A stretch of DNA of 64,000 nt from Megasphaera vaginalis (ex Bordigoni et al. 2020) (GCF_900240295.1 NZ_OEQB01000003.1:248001-312000), one strand, 5' to 3'; counted from the first letter of the stretch, positions 53,263-61,696 are shown. Made by a program: numbers and translations. Notes: generated by a model not told the origin, from the sequence alone.

Positions 53263-54315
53263 TTATATGGCATACGCCGCCAGCGTTTCACGGATAATAT
53301 CCGCCCGTACCCGGTCTTCGGCGTCATCATTCTTTCCAGCACCAGATTGCCGTAAATGTGCGGTTTCGCAGAGAAAGAGCAGGGCTTCATAGACAGAAGG
53401 CCGTTCATGAATGATGCCGAGATCAATGCCTAAGCGCAAATCGCTCAACAGGCGAATCGCTTCCTCCTGCTCCATGAGCCAGGCTTGCGAAAGGATGCCG
53501 TAACTGCGAAGAACACCGTCGCGGAGACCGTTTTCGTCTCTCTCCAACAGTTGCTGCCGGCAATTCCGCTCTTCCTTGACAATTTGCGTAACAATTTTTT
53601 TCAACTGCGTCAGGACATCGTCTTCCGACATCCCCAACGTAATCTGATTGGCGATCTGGAAAATATTACCGATATATGTATTTCCCCGGCAATAGACGCC
53701 GCATACGGAAAATCCGAATTTGGTAATGCCCTGAACGATCTTCTGCATCCTTTTTTGTGTCACCAATCCCGGCAAATGCAAGGTAACGCCGGCAACCAAG
53801 CCGGTTCCCGTCAAGGCCGGATTCGCCGTCAGATAGCCGAAGTCATCGCGGAAAGCGAAGTTGAGCTTGCTTTCCAACGTATCGTCAAGCTGCAAGGCCG
53901 TACGCCATACCGTATCCAACGCCGCACCGGCAGCAGCCGCCTGAATGATAAAATGTTCACCTTCATTCACAATGACCTCCGCAGCGCCGTCTTCTCGCAA
54001 CAGCAGGCCTTGTCCCGTCCCCGGCTGACTCGGCGCGATAAAATGCTTGGCCGCAGCCAAATCCCTCTCCGCCGGAGACAACTTGCCGAGTTCGAGATAT
54101 TCATAGCGCCCCGTTCCCAACTGTTGTAAACGCGGTACCTGCGCCTTCGCCTCCGTCAGGACGGCTTGCAGTTCCGCAGCCGACGCTTTACCGGGAAAAA
54201 CATACTTTTTCAGGTTCCGCACCAAACGGATCCGGCTTTCCAAAACGATATCGGCAGCTTCACCGGAGCCGTCCTGCCAGGGCAGCAACGGTGCCGTAAG
54301 CAATTCTGCAAACAT
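53263..54315 (-). CDS. mcsB: Protein arginine kinase McsB
   Basis: 350 aa member of the guanidino-phosphotransferase family. ATP-binding SRIRLVRNLKKYVFPG at residues 28-43, GTGLVAGVTLHLPGL and RGNTYIGNIFQIANQITLG are conserved. McsB phosphorylates arginine in client proteins and in CtsR, sending them to ClpCP; McsA stimulates it. The ATG has AAGGAGG upstream; mcsA ends two bases before. Confidence 0.95.
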   Translation of the reverse strand: MFAELLTAPLLPWQDGSGEAADIVLESRIRLVRNLKKYVFPGKASAAELQAVLTEAKAQVPRLQQLGTGRYEYLELGKLSPAERDLAAAKHFIAPSQPGTGQGLLLREDGAAEVIVNEGEHFIIQAAAAGAALDTVWRTALQLDDTLESKLNFAFRDDFGYLTANPALTGTGLVAGVTLHLPGLVTQKRMQKIVQGITKFGFSVCGVYCRGNTYIGNIFQIANQITLGMSEDDVLTQLKKIVTQIVKEERNCRQQLLERDENGLRDGVLRSYGILSQAWLMEQEEAIRLLSDLRLGIDLGIIHERPSVYEALLFLCETAHLRQSGAGKNDDAEDRVRADIIRETLAAYAI

Positions 54316-54317
54316 CC

Positions 54318-54827
54318 CTATCCCTCCTTGCCGCCACGCTGCTGTTCAAGGGCGCGAATTTCGTCACGCACCGTTGCCGCATCTTCATACGCTTCCGCGG
54401 CAATGAGCTTCTGCAGATGTTGCCGAAGCCGCTTCAGCTGTGTTTCCGTACGAAACACGCCGCTGCCCCGTTCGGGCACCTTGCCGACGTGTCTGCCGTG
54501 ACCATGTATACGCCGCAGCAGCGGCGTCGCTTCTTCTGCAAACGTTTCATAACAATCGGGACAGCCGAATTTTCCGTTGCGATTGAATTCTTCATAAGTC
54601 GTGCCGCAGCTGTTGCAGCGCAATTCCTCGCCGTACCGGCCGTGATGGTCGGGATAAGCCATTTTACGAAAGAAATCATTATCGACAATATTCGACTCTC
54701 CGTCGCTTCCGAAGGGACTCTGTTTTCCCGCGCAATCGGCGCAGAGATGAATATCCGTGCGACGGCCGTTTTCTATTTTCGTAATATGCACGACAGCTTC
54801 GTGCTTCTTACAGTGATCACAAAGCAT
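54318..54827 (-). CDS. mcsA: McsA, zinc-binding activator of McsB
   Basis: 169 aa. Two zinc-finger pairs (CDHC...CADC and CNSC...CPDC), then a C-terminal UvrB/UvrC motif (AAEAYEDAATVRDEIRALEQ) as in McsA. It activates the arginine kinase and links to ClpC. The start ATG follows AAGGAG by eight bases; a start three codons upstream overlaps that spacing. Confidence 0.94.
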   Translation of the reverse strand: MLCDHCKKHEAVVHITKIENGRRTDIHLCADCAGKQSPFGSDGESNIVDNDFFRKMAYPDHHGRYGEELRCNSCGTTYEEFNRNGKFGCPDCYETFAEEATPLLRRIHGHGRHVGKVPERGSGVFRTETQLKRLRQHLQKLIAAEAYEDAATVRDEIRALEQQRGGKEG

Positions 54828-54850
54828 GGTACACACTCCTTCCTGTAACG

Positions 54851-55303
54851 CTATATCGCTATCTGTTTCAAAATACGGCTAATGACGGCAAAGCGCTTTG
54901 ACGCGTCGTCAATTTCAAGGAAAAGCGCCTGAAAAGTATGATGGAGGATAATGGCTTCTCCGTTGGTAATTACCTTGTTCCTGATCAACTGAAACAGTAA
55001 ATTATCCAAGTCATCCAAGGTAATACTCACGGCAGGCAGGCGCTCCGTGAGCAAAGCCGGTGTATGGTCCGCTTTTTTTGCCGTCAGCCTGACAATCCGT
55101 ACAAACCCGCCCGAACCGCGCCGCGATTCAACGAGAAATCCCCGTTCATTAGAAAAACGTGTGCTCAGGACATAGCTGATCTGAGACGGAGCGCATTCCA
55201 ATTCATCAGCCAGCTCATTTCGCCGCAAAATAATATTCTCTTTTTCTTCTTCCAACAGTTTATGCAAAATAAACTGTTCAATTTTATCTGCCAATACGCT
55301 CAT
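54851..55303 (-). CDS. ctsR: Heat-shock transcription repressor CtsR
   Basis: 150 aa. Winged helix at the N-terminus (RNELADELECAPSQISYVLSTRF) with the tetra-glycine-type wing ESRRGSGGFVRIVRL that enters the DNA minor groove. The C-terminal four-helix domain is the McsB/ClpC target. It represses its own operon and clp genes; heat releases it. AAAGGTGA precedes the ATG. Confidence 0.95.
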   Translation of the reverse strand: MSVLADKIEQFILHKLLEEEKENIILRRNELADELECAPSQISYVLSTRFSNERGFLVESRRGSGGFVRIVRLTAKKADHTPALLTERLPAVSITLDDLDNLLFQLIRNKVITNGEAIILHHTFQALFLEIDDASKRFAVISRILKQIAI

Positions 55304-55353
55304 GCTGATCACCTTTCTTATCGGTATCTATCCTATCTCATTAAGATAAACTT

Positions 55354-55392
55354 TTTGACCTTACACTGTATATTATATTCGTCTTTTTGACT
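55354..55392 (-). promoter_or_regulatory. Candidate CtsR operator half-sites
   Basis: Minus strand AGTCAAA (within the promoter spacer, 55386-55392) and GGTCAAA (55354-55360, just past the start site). Each equals one heptad of the CtsR site (RGTCAAA-N3-RGTCAAA), but the second heptad of each pair is degenerate. Confidence 0.55.
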
Positions 55393-55400
55393 TTTTGCAA
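55372..55400 (-). promoter_or_regulatory. Promoter of the ctsR operon
   Basis: Minus strand -35 TTGCAA (55395-55400), 17-base spacer, -10 TATAAT (55372-55377). Confidence 0.8.
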
Positions 55401-55507
55401 GAAAAGTCGTCATTCCATTCCTGTATCCGTTGACTTCTTTATCTCCGAACAATCTGCATAAATCGTGCGCTGAAATGCGCCGTCGCAATTGCAAACCCGA
55501 TTCCGGA

Positions 55508-55548
55508 TATAGTAAAAGCAGGAAGACCGGCACAGTCCTCCTGCTTCT
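55508..55548 (-). terminator. Terminator of the phosphatase-YibE/F pair
   Basis: Minus-strand hairpin AGCAGGA-GAC...GTC-TCCTGCT followed by TTTACTAT, 20 bases after the YibE/F stop codon. The T-tract is short. Confidence 0.7.
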
Positions 55549-55566
55549 GTGATTCTAAAAAGATAG

Positions 55567-56688
55567 TTATGATTTTTTACTTTCCGCAGCAAAAGCATTT
55601 AATGCCGCCGACAGGGGTACCGTCAAAATGACGCCGAAGCTTCCGGCAAACCCTTTCATAATCTCAACGCCGACGGAGTTGGAATTAATGAGCTGTAAAT
55701 ACGGCAGGTCATAAACATAATCCAATACCCAAACACTAAGTGAACCGCCGAAGAAAGCCAAAATCAGTGTCGTCGCCATGGTTCCCATCACGTCGCGCCC
55801 GACATCCATGCCGACGGCGAAGAGTTTTTCCCGGGAAATAGCGGGGTTTTCTTTGACCACGGCTGTACAGGCCGCCGTAATATCCATGGCAATATCCATA
55901 ACGGCGCCGAGGCTGGCAAAAAGAACGCCTGCAAAGAGCAGCTGCCCGACGTCGATCGCCGTGTTCTGCGCAACGAACAGCAGGCTTTCGATATTTGACA
56001 CATTATATCCCGAAAGGTTGGTCATCTGTCCGAAAATCAGCGCTGCCGCGCCGGAAACAACGACGCCGCCGAGAGTCCCCAAGAAGGCGATGCCTCCTTT
56101 GCGGCTCCAACCGTTTATCAGGTACATCGTTGCCGCTAAAATTACGGCTGCTGTCAAAACAGCGGCAACGACGGGCGGCGTCCCGCGGAAAATCATAGGA
56201 AAAAAGAGATAGACAAAGCAGACAAAGGTCAAGACCAGGGCCGCGGCGGATTTCATGCCTTTTTTACCGCCAATAAGCGACAACATGAGCAAAAACGTGC
56301 CGATGTAAAGATAAATCGGCAGTGATCTGTCGACATTATAAACGGTATGCAGATCCAGAGCCCCGACGACGCTGGACAAAACGATGACCTTCATGCCAGG
56401 CTCACAGATCGTACCGAACAAAAGTCCGTTCGGACAGTTTGCCGCCACGAGCCGACCCTTTTGGCTGCCGCTCGTCATCTGCAGCAATACCTCCTGATCG
56501 CCTGCACGACTGCCGTCCTCCTGCAAATTATCCCGCACGATCTCAGCAACAGTTGCCGTTTCAAAGGTCCGCCCTTGGGTAGCGACCATTTCCGGCTTCT
56601 CTACATGCTGAAAGTTCTGGAGGAAAAGCGCGGCGCCAAGAAGCACCGCGATTATCAGTGCAAATCGTTTTGCTTTTTGCAAGGTCAT
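55567..56688 (-). CDS. YibE/F-like membrane protein
   Basis: 373 aa. An N-terminal signal-anchor helix and an extracytoplasmic beta-rich segment (to about residue 125) are followed by seven or eight transmembrane helices with GAVMDIAMDITAACTAV and GRDVMGTMATTLILAFFGGSL, hallmark of the YibE/F family. Biochemical role unknown; suspected transporter. Its ATG overlaps the phosphatase stop codon (TGATGA), so the two products are made together and may work together, for example in release and uptake of phosphate or organic anions. That link is inference. Confidence 0.88.
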   Translation of the reverse strand: MTLQKAKRFALIIAVLLGAALFLQNFQHVEKPEMVATQGRTFETATVAEIVRDNLQEDGSRAGDQEVLLQMTSGSQKGRLVAANCPNGLLFGTICEPGMKVIVLSSVVGALDLHTVYNVDRSLPIYLYIGTFLLMLSLIGGKKGMKSAAALVLTFVCFVYLFFPMIFRGTPPVVAAVLTAAVILAATMYLINGWSRKGGIAFLGTLGGVVVSGAAALIFGQMTNLSGYNVSNIESLLFVAQNTAIDVGQLLFAGVLFASLGAVMDIAMDITAACTAVVKENPAISREKLFAVGMDVGRDVMGTMATTLILAFFGGSLSVWVLDYVYDLPYLQLINSNSVGVEIMKGFAGSFGVILTVPLSAALNAFAAESKKS

Positions 56689-58247
56689 CAGTCTTTGACG
56701 ATGCTGTACGCGTCATCAATGGGCGCGCCGCTTTCAACGTCATATGTGTTGATCGTGAATGACGTATCGGTCACGCGAATGACGGAATATGTCGGACGCC
56801 AGGTCTGACTTCTGGCGGCAATATAATCCTGCTGCTGCGGAATCAACTCATAGAATTTGGACCCTGTCGCCGAGTTGGAGGACATATAGAAAACGCCTTG
56901 CGGATTGTGCAGTACGCCCTGCTTCATATCGGCAATCGTATAACACAGGTTCTGTGACGTGTACATATCCTTAAACGCGCTGTTTTTCAGCGCCGTGTCC
57001 AACAAGCTGTGCGATTGTCCGCTCTGTCCCTGACCGCGCAGGTCGCTGAAAGACAGATGCTTCTTGCCGTCACTGCTGATCTGATAAGTCCGCGCATACG
57101 TATGGTCATGTCCTTGCAGAACGACGTCGATATGATTGGCGTCGTAGATCGGCGTCAGCTGCGTACGCAAGAGGATGCCGTCAGAATCGGAATGATCGAG
57201 ACCGCTGCCGTAAATATCCTGGTGCATGACGACGATACGCCATTTGGCATCCGGATACGCGGCGATCGCTTTTTGAATCAACGCCTGATGATCGGCGGCA
57301 TTATAGTTATTGGCATTAATGACGATAAAGAGCGCACTGCCGTAAGCATAGTAATACCCGTGCCCGGCAACGGTCGGATTCTTTTCTTCCACAAACGGGT
57401 TCGGCACATTGAAATGGTTCCCGTAGCCGACGGTCATGCTGTCATGGTTGCCGATGCTCGATGCTTCCGGCAAGCTGCGCAGAGCGCGGGCCGACAGATA
57501 CCCGGCATATTCTTCTTCTTGCTGTAAAATTTTAGCCGGATCCTGATTGGCTGCCGGTTCATTGATCTGGTCGCCAGGCGAAACCAGGAAATCGATATCC
57601 TGATGCTGCGCCAAAGCGGCATTCAGCGTCTTGTTCCAGTTGTACGCATCGTTTCTGGCCGCCATATCGCCGTTCATCTTCTTCGCGCCGTCGGCAGGAG
57701 TCTGTCCTTTCGAAGCGCCGATCTGCGGGTCGCCGACATACATGAAGGAAAAATCATGCGGATTTCCGGTCTTGATCATTTCGGCTTTCTGCCATTGCCC
57801 GTTCTTCTTAACTTGATACCAATACGTCGAATCAGCCTTCAAGCCGCTGATTTCAACCTTGTTCGCATAATAGGTTTTGCCGCCAATAACCGTTCCTTCC
57901 TGACAGACGCCGCCGAAAGTCTTGGCTTTCGACATATCCTCGTTGCGGGATATACGCACTTCCGCACGATCTGCCTTTTCCTTCGAATACCAGGCAAAGT
58001 TCAACTTCGATTCATTCGTACCGGGGGCAATCGAAACCTGCTCGTAATCACTTTTGATTTCTTCCCAATGCGCCTTCCATTCCTGCCAGTCCGTGTTATC
58101 GGAAACGGCGGTCCGCGTCGTCGCTTGCGGCGTCAGGGAAGCATCATTCCAATGACTTGTCGCCGCAAATACGCCGACAGAAGCCATACATAATACAGCA
58201 GCAACGTACGCAGTAATTTTCTTTTTGTTCGTGTGAAAGGAATCCAT
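56688..58247 (-). CDS. Exported purple acid phosphatase-like metallophosphoesterase
   Basis: 519 aa. Signal peptide: basic KKK then ITAYVAAVLCMASVGVFAA. An N-terminal fibronectin-like PAP domain (LNFAWYSKEKADRAEVRIS, ADSTYWYQVKKNGQW) precedes the calcineurin-type domain with metal motifs YVGDPQIGAS, SPGDQIN, SIGNHDSM, VVMHQDIYGSG and LQGHDHTYART. All five metallophosphoesterase motifs are present, so activity is expected on phosphate esters outside the cytoplasmic membrane. GAGGAG lies 12 bases before the ATG. First gene of a pair with YibE/F. Confidence 0.93.
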   Translation of the reverse strand: MDSFHTNKKKITAYVAAVLCMASVGVFAATSHWNDASLTPQATTRTAVSDNTDWQEWKAHWEEIKSDYEQVSIAPGTNESKLNFAWYSKEKADRAEVRISRNEDMSKAKTFGGVCQEGTVIGGKTYYANKVEISGLKADSTYWYQVKKNGQWQKAEMIKTGNPHDFSFMYVGDPQIGASKGQTPADGAKKMNGDMAARNDAYNWNKTLNAALAQHQDIDFLVSPGDQINEPAANQDPAKILQQEEEYAGYLSARALRSLPEASSIGNHDSMTVGYGNHFNVPNPFVEEKNPTVAGHGYYYAYGSALFIVINANNYNAADHQALIQKAIAAYPDAKWRIVVMHQDIYGSGLDHSDSDGILLRTQLTPIYDANHIDVVLQGHDHTYARTYQISSDGKKHLSFSDLRGQGQSGQSHSLLDTALKNSAFKDMYTSQNLCYTIADMKQGVLHNPQGVFYMSSNSATGSKFYELIPQQQDYIAARSQTWRPTYSVIRVTDTSFTINTYDVESGAPIDDAYSIVKD

Positions 58248-58342
58248 CGATTCAACATCTCCTCGTCATAAATTATAAACATGATTTCTTTCACTATACC
58301 GGTACTCTGTAATGAATCGCCGAGCTTTCTGTCAAAGTCCTG

Positions 58343-58379
58343 TAAAAAAAACAGGCGAAACGCTGCTCGCTCCGCCTGC
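58343..58379 (-). terminator. Terminator of the carbamoyltransferase-dehydrogenase cluster
   Basis: Minus-strand hairpin CAGGCGGAGCG/CGTTTCGCCTG followed by eight T residues, 12 bases after the frameshifted gene's stop codon. Confidence 0.93.
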
Positions 58380-58390
58380 CGTACTGCCGG

Positions 58391-59258
58391 TTATTTTTTT
58401 ATATAATGCCAGATCAAGGCCTGTGTGCCTTCATTCTCATAGCCTGCCGCGGCAAGTTCTTCAAAGTTTTCCAAGGCTTTCTGTAAAATATCCAGGGAAA
58501 TCCCTTTCTTTTCACTTTCTTCCTGCGCCAACTTGAAATCCTTGATGATGTGTTTCATATAAAATCCCGGCGCATAGTCATGTGCCAGTATTTTCGGCCC
58601 TAAGCTGCTGAGCTGCGCACTGCCGCCGGCGCCGCCGGAAATCGCCCCTAAGAGCACGGCCGGATCGAGACCTTGCGCGTTACCGTATGTTAACGCTTCA
58701 CACACGCCGCTGAGCGCGCCGGCAATGAGAATCTGGTTCGCCAATTTGCCGTGCTGACCGCTGCCGGCTTTTCCCAAATACGTAATCGTCTTACCGACGG
58801 CGCGAAATACGGGCAACAGCGTTTCAAAGTCGCCCTTTTTCGCCGCCCGCCAAAAGCGACAACGTACCGGCAATGGCGCCGCTTTCGCCGCCGGTGACGG
58901 GGACATCGAGGACGTGAAAGCCTTTGGCCTTGCCGTCCCGGTAAAGCCGCTCGGCCAAGGTCGGACTCGTCGTCGTACAATCAACCAGATACGTTCCCGG
59001 TGCCGCGGCGTCAAATATATTGCCTGCGCCGTAATAAACCTCTTCGACATCAGCAGGAAACCCTACCATGGTCATGACGAGATCACAATCGTTGACACAT
59101 TCACCGATAGTCGGAAAGAATGCGGCGCCCGCCGTCAGAAGCGCTGCCGCTTTCTCTTTCGTACGCGCGTAGATCCGGACAGAAAAGCCCGCCTTCAGCA
59201 AATTGCGTACCATCGGTTTGCCCATGATACCGACGCCGATAAACCCTATCGTCTTCAT
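58391..59258 (-). pseudogene. Frameshifted 3-hydroxyisobutyrate/tartronate-semialdehyde reductase-like gene
   Basis: Two overlapping frames make up one normal beta-hydroxyacid dehydrogenase of about 288 aa. The N-terminal part (59258 to about 58835) has GFIGVGIMGKPMVRNLL and DVPVTGGESGAIAGTLSLLAGG. The C-terminal part continues as GDFETLLPVFRAVG, then GKAGSGQHGKLANQI with the catalytic Lys. The break lies in the run AAAAAGGG (minus strand, 58832-58839): one base too many sends the first frame to a stop within three codons. All motifs on both sides are intact, so the change is recent, a sequencing error, or a switchable tract. It follows the D-2-hydroxyacid dehydrogenase gene by 12 bases. Confidence 0.85.
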
Positions 59259-59270
59259 GACAGTTACCTC

Positions 59271-60239
59271 CTATTTTTTATACCCCGTCGTAAAATCCAC
59301 TTCATTCTGCAACGGCTTGCCGTTTATGTACGCCTTCAAATTATCGACGGCGATACGGACGATCGCGTCGTGCGTCGCCGCCACATGATAGCCGCCGGAA
59401 ATATGCGGTGTAATATAGATGCCTTCGGTCCGCCACAAGGGATCTGCGGCAGGGAGAGGCTCCGGATCCGTAACATCGACAGCGGCCCCCGCCAGGTGAC
59501 CGGACGTCACGGCGGCACATAAATCTTGCTGCACGACATTGGAACCGCGACCGATATTTAAAAACCAGGCGCCCTTTTTCATTTTTCCGAAACGCGCCGC
59601 ATCATACAAATGATACGTTTCCGGCGTATCAGGAAGGCATGAAGCCACGATATCGGCCTTCGCCAACTGCCGGTCGAGATCAGTAATAAGCGCCATTTCA
59701 TCCGCGCCCTGTGCAGGCGTCACGCTGCGGCGGCGAATGCCGATGACATGCGTCCCCAAGGCCTGCAGCCGCCGCCCCAACTGACTGCCTATATCCCCGT
59801 AACCGACGATCACAGCTGTTGCACCGTAAAGAGACGTAACGGGGCCTTCATCCCGCCAAAGGGCCTGCTTCTGATTATCATAATAAGCGTATAACCGTTT
59901 CATCATGGCTAATAGCTGGGCCAGCATGTGCTCGGCCAAGGCCAATCCGTAGGCCCCCGTAGCATTTGTCAGCAACGTGCCAGCCGGCAAAATGCCGTCA
60001 CCGCAATACGTATTGGCGCCGGCACTGTTCAGCTGCAGCCAGCGAAGCTGCTTGGCCTGCTGCAGCAAAGACGGCTTCACATTGCCGATAATGACTTCGG
60101 CGTCAGCCAGATCCTGCGGCTTGACAAGAGCACTTACCGGCCCCTGCACATCGGCATAGACTACGGTATTGGTGCCGGCAGCCGCCTCAATGAGCGTTTT
60201 ATGTTTCTCCGTAACTTCCATTGCAACTAAAATTTTCAA
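59271..60239 (-). CDS. D-isomer-specific 2-hydroxyacid dehydrogenase
   Basis: 322 aa. NAD(P)-binding motif VGYGDIGSQLGRRL about residue 145, with Arg-rich GIRRRS at the end of beta-2, which favours NADPH. Catalytic Arg is in LNIGRGSNV, Glu in DVTDPEPLP and His in ITPHISGG, all present. Members reduce glyoxylate, hydroxypyruvate or other 2-oxoacids; the exact substrate is unknown. The start is TTG: GGGGAGG lies seven bases upstream and the protein begins MKILVAMEV. It sits between the carbamoyltransferase and the frameshifted reductase gene, likely co-transcribed. Confidence 0.9.
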   Translation of the reverse strand: MKILVAMEVTEKHKTLIEAAAGTNTVVYADVQGPVSALVKPQDLADAEVIIGNVKPSLLQQAKQLRWLQLNSAGANTYCGDGILPAGTLLTNATGAYGLALAEHMLAQLLAMMKRLYAYYDNQKQALWRDEGPVTSLYGATAVIVGYGDIGSQLGRRLQALGTHVIGIRRRSVTPAQGADEMALITDLDRQLAKADIVASCLPDTPETYHLYDAARFGKMKKGAWFLNIGRGSNVVQQDLCAAVTSGHLAGAAVDVTDPEPLPAADPLWRTEGIYITPHISGGYHVAATHDAIVRIAVDNLKAYINGKPLQNEVDFTTGYKK

Positions 60240-60300
60240 CTGAAAACCTCCCCATATATGGACTCTTCCGGCAATATCACATAGGGCGGGAACTATTTTT

Positions 60301-61245
60301 CTACCAGTCCAGTTTTCCCGTCAACAAGTAGACGAGCAATCCTTTTTCCGCATGACGGCGATTTTCGGCTTCATCCAAAATCGTTTCCAAGTGCTGCTCC
60401 ATGACCTCTTTGCTGATTTCGAAGCCCGGATGGATAGGCATATCATGGAATACGAGCGCCTTTGTGCCTGCCAGTAATGCCGCATCGATTTGATACGGCA
60501 TCATCTGCTCAATGATGGCGTTCTTCTTTTCCTCATAGGCAGGATTCGTAAAAAATTCCATGTCGACCCATGTATCGGTATAGACGCAGTCCACGGCACC
60601 GACAATTTTCTTCAATTCTTCTTTGCTGACAGTCGGAGAAATTTCATGATAACGTCCCGTGGCCTTCAATGAATCGTAAAAATCACCGCCCACAGCCATG
60701 ACCTGACTGAAAGGTGTCAGCCCGTACATCTGCCCGCCTAAGGCCGTAACGATTTCAGATAAAGAATTAAAGGTATTGTTTTTGGCGCCAATGTACAGAA
60801 CCGATGCCGAGAAACGCCCCAGCTTTTCATATAACGTCAGCATATCCGCCAACGCCTGCGTCGGGTGAAACGTATTATCGCAACCGTTGATAACCGGTAC
60901 AGTAGCACTGTTCATAAAGGCCGCCGTCGTTTCAGCTTTCTTGAATCGCCCCATAATACAGTCCACATTGCGGCAAACGTACTGCACTTCACTCATCGTA
61001 TCGCCGATCGTAAAATTGCTGTCACTCCATTTTTGATTATACGCCTTTCCGCCTAATTCTTCCATGCCTATGACGAAAGATAAATATGTCCGATTAGAGG
61101 TTTTTTCAAAAAGCGTATATAATTTTTTCCCTGATAAAATATTCGCATATGCCTCTTGATTTTCTTTTATTTTCTTTGCCAACAATAAGATGCCCTGTAA
61201 TTCATCAGACGTGTAATTTTTAAAGCTGTTAACGTGTTTCATCAT
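60301..61245 (-). CDS. Divergent aspartate/ornithine carbamoyltransferase family protein
   Basis: 314 aa with the two-domain carbamoyltransferase fold. The phosphate-binding STRTR of OTC/ATC reads SNRTY (Ser50, Arg52), in FEKTSNRTYLSF. The carbamoyl-phosphate motif HPTQ (127-130) is intact. The ornithine motif SMG is replaced by DME (228-230, in YTDTWVDMEFF), and HCLP by HDMP (267-270), losing the catalytic-site Cys. It probably uses carbamoyl phosphate, but the amino substrate differs from ornithine. No arginine genes are nearby. GGAGGAG precedes the ATG. Neighbours are two hydroxyacid dehydrogenases. Confidence 0.8.
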   Translation of the reverse strand: MMKHVNSFKNYTSDELQGILLLAKKIKENQEAYANILSGKKLYTLFEKTSNRTYLSFVIGMEELGGKAYNQKWSDSNFTIGDTMSEVQYVCRNVDCIMGRFKKAETTAAFMNSATVPVINGCDNTFHPTQALADMLTLYEKLGRFSASVLYIGAKNNTFNSLSEIVTALGGQMYGLTPFSQVMAVGGDFYDSLKATGRYHEISPTVSKEELKKIVGAVDCVYTDTWVDMEFFTNPAYEEKKNAIIEQMMPYQIDAALLAGTKALVFHDMPIHPGFEISKEVMEQHLETILDEAENRRHAEKGLLVYLLTGKLDW

Positions 61246-61283
61246 ATCTCCTCCATAAATACATGCCTCCGTCGAATGCATTT

Positions 61284-61312
61284 ATCGTATCATATAAAGC
61301 GTATTTTTTCAA
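61284..61312 (-). promoter_or_regulatory. Promoter of the carbamoyltransferase cluster
   Basis: Minus strand -35 TTGAAA (61307-61312), 17-base spacer, -10 TACGAT (61284-61289). Confidence 0.65.
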
Positions 61313-61354
61313 GTAATTATACAATATTTTTGCATTTTTAATTTATTTGTTCAA

Positions 61355-61390
61355 AATAAAAACCGGTGATTCCAAAGGAATCACCGGTTA
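61355..61390 (-). terminator. Terminator of the cold-shock gene
   Basis: Perfect 13-base arms AACCGGTGATTCC/GGAATCACCGGTT with a three-base loop, followed by TTTATTTT. Confidence 0.95.
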
Positions 61391-61416
61391 AAAGGTTTTC
61401 TATTTACTCAAGCTTC

Positions 61417-61614
61417 TTACGCTTTTGTAACGTTAGCAGCCTGCGGTCCACGAGCGCCATCGACGATGTCGAATTCAACTTCCTGACCTTCTGTCAGGGA
61501 TTTGAAGCCGTCTTCCTGGATAGCTGAAAAATGTACAAACACATCGCCGCCATCTTCTCTTTCAATAAAGCCATAACCTTTTTCTGCGCTAAACCATTTT
61601 ACTTTACCGTGCAT
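61417..61614 (-). CDS. Cold-shock protein, CspA family
   Basis: 65 aa single cold-shock domain. RNP1 is KGYGFIER and RNP2 VFVHFSAI; the protein begins [13 protein letters not shown]. It binds single-stranded RNA/DNA and prevents secondary structure. GGAGGA precedes the ATG. It is monocistronic with a consensus promoter and strong terminator; the leader is only about 45 nt, so a long thermosensor leader as in E. coli cspA is absent. Confidence 0.97.
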   Translation of the reverse strand: MHGKVKWFSAEKGYGFIEREDGGDVFVHFSAIQEDGFKSLTEGQEVEFDIVDGARGPQAANVTKA

Positions 61615-61667
61615 ACCAAAATCCTCCTAAATAAAAACAATTCCAGCTATCTTGTAGCTCTTACGTT

Positions 61668-61696
61668 AGTGTATCATAATCAAAGTGGCATGTCAA
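61668..61696 (-). promoter_or_regulatory. Promoter of the cold-shock gene
   Basis: Minus strand -35 TTGACA (61691-61696), 17-base spacer, -10 TACACT (61668-61673). Confidence 0.85.

Noticed and set aside
53197-55400. CIRCE (HrcA) element near the clp operon
   Set aside because: No TTAGCACTC/GAGTGCTAA inverted repeat is present; only CtsR-like heptads were found.
55333-55533. 66-codon minus-strand ORF between yibEF and ctsR
   Set aside because: It runs through the ctsR promoter and toward the terminator, with no ribosome binding site.
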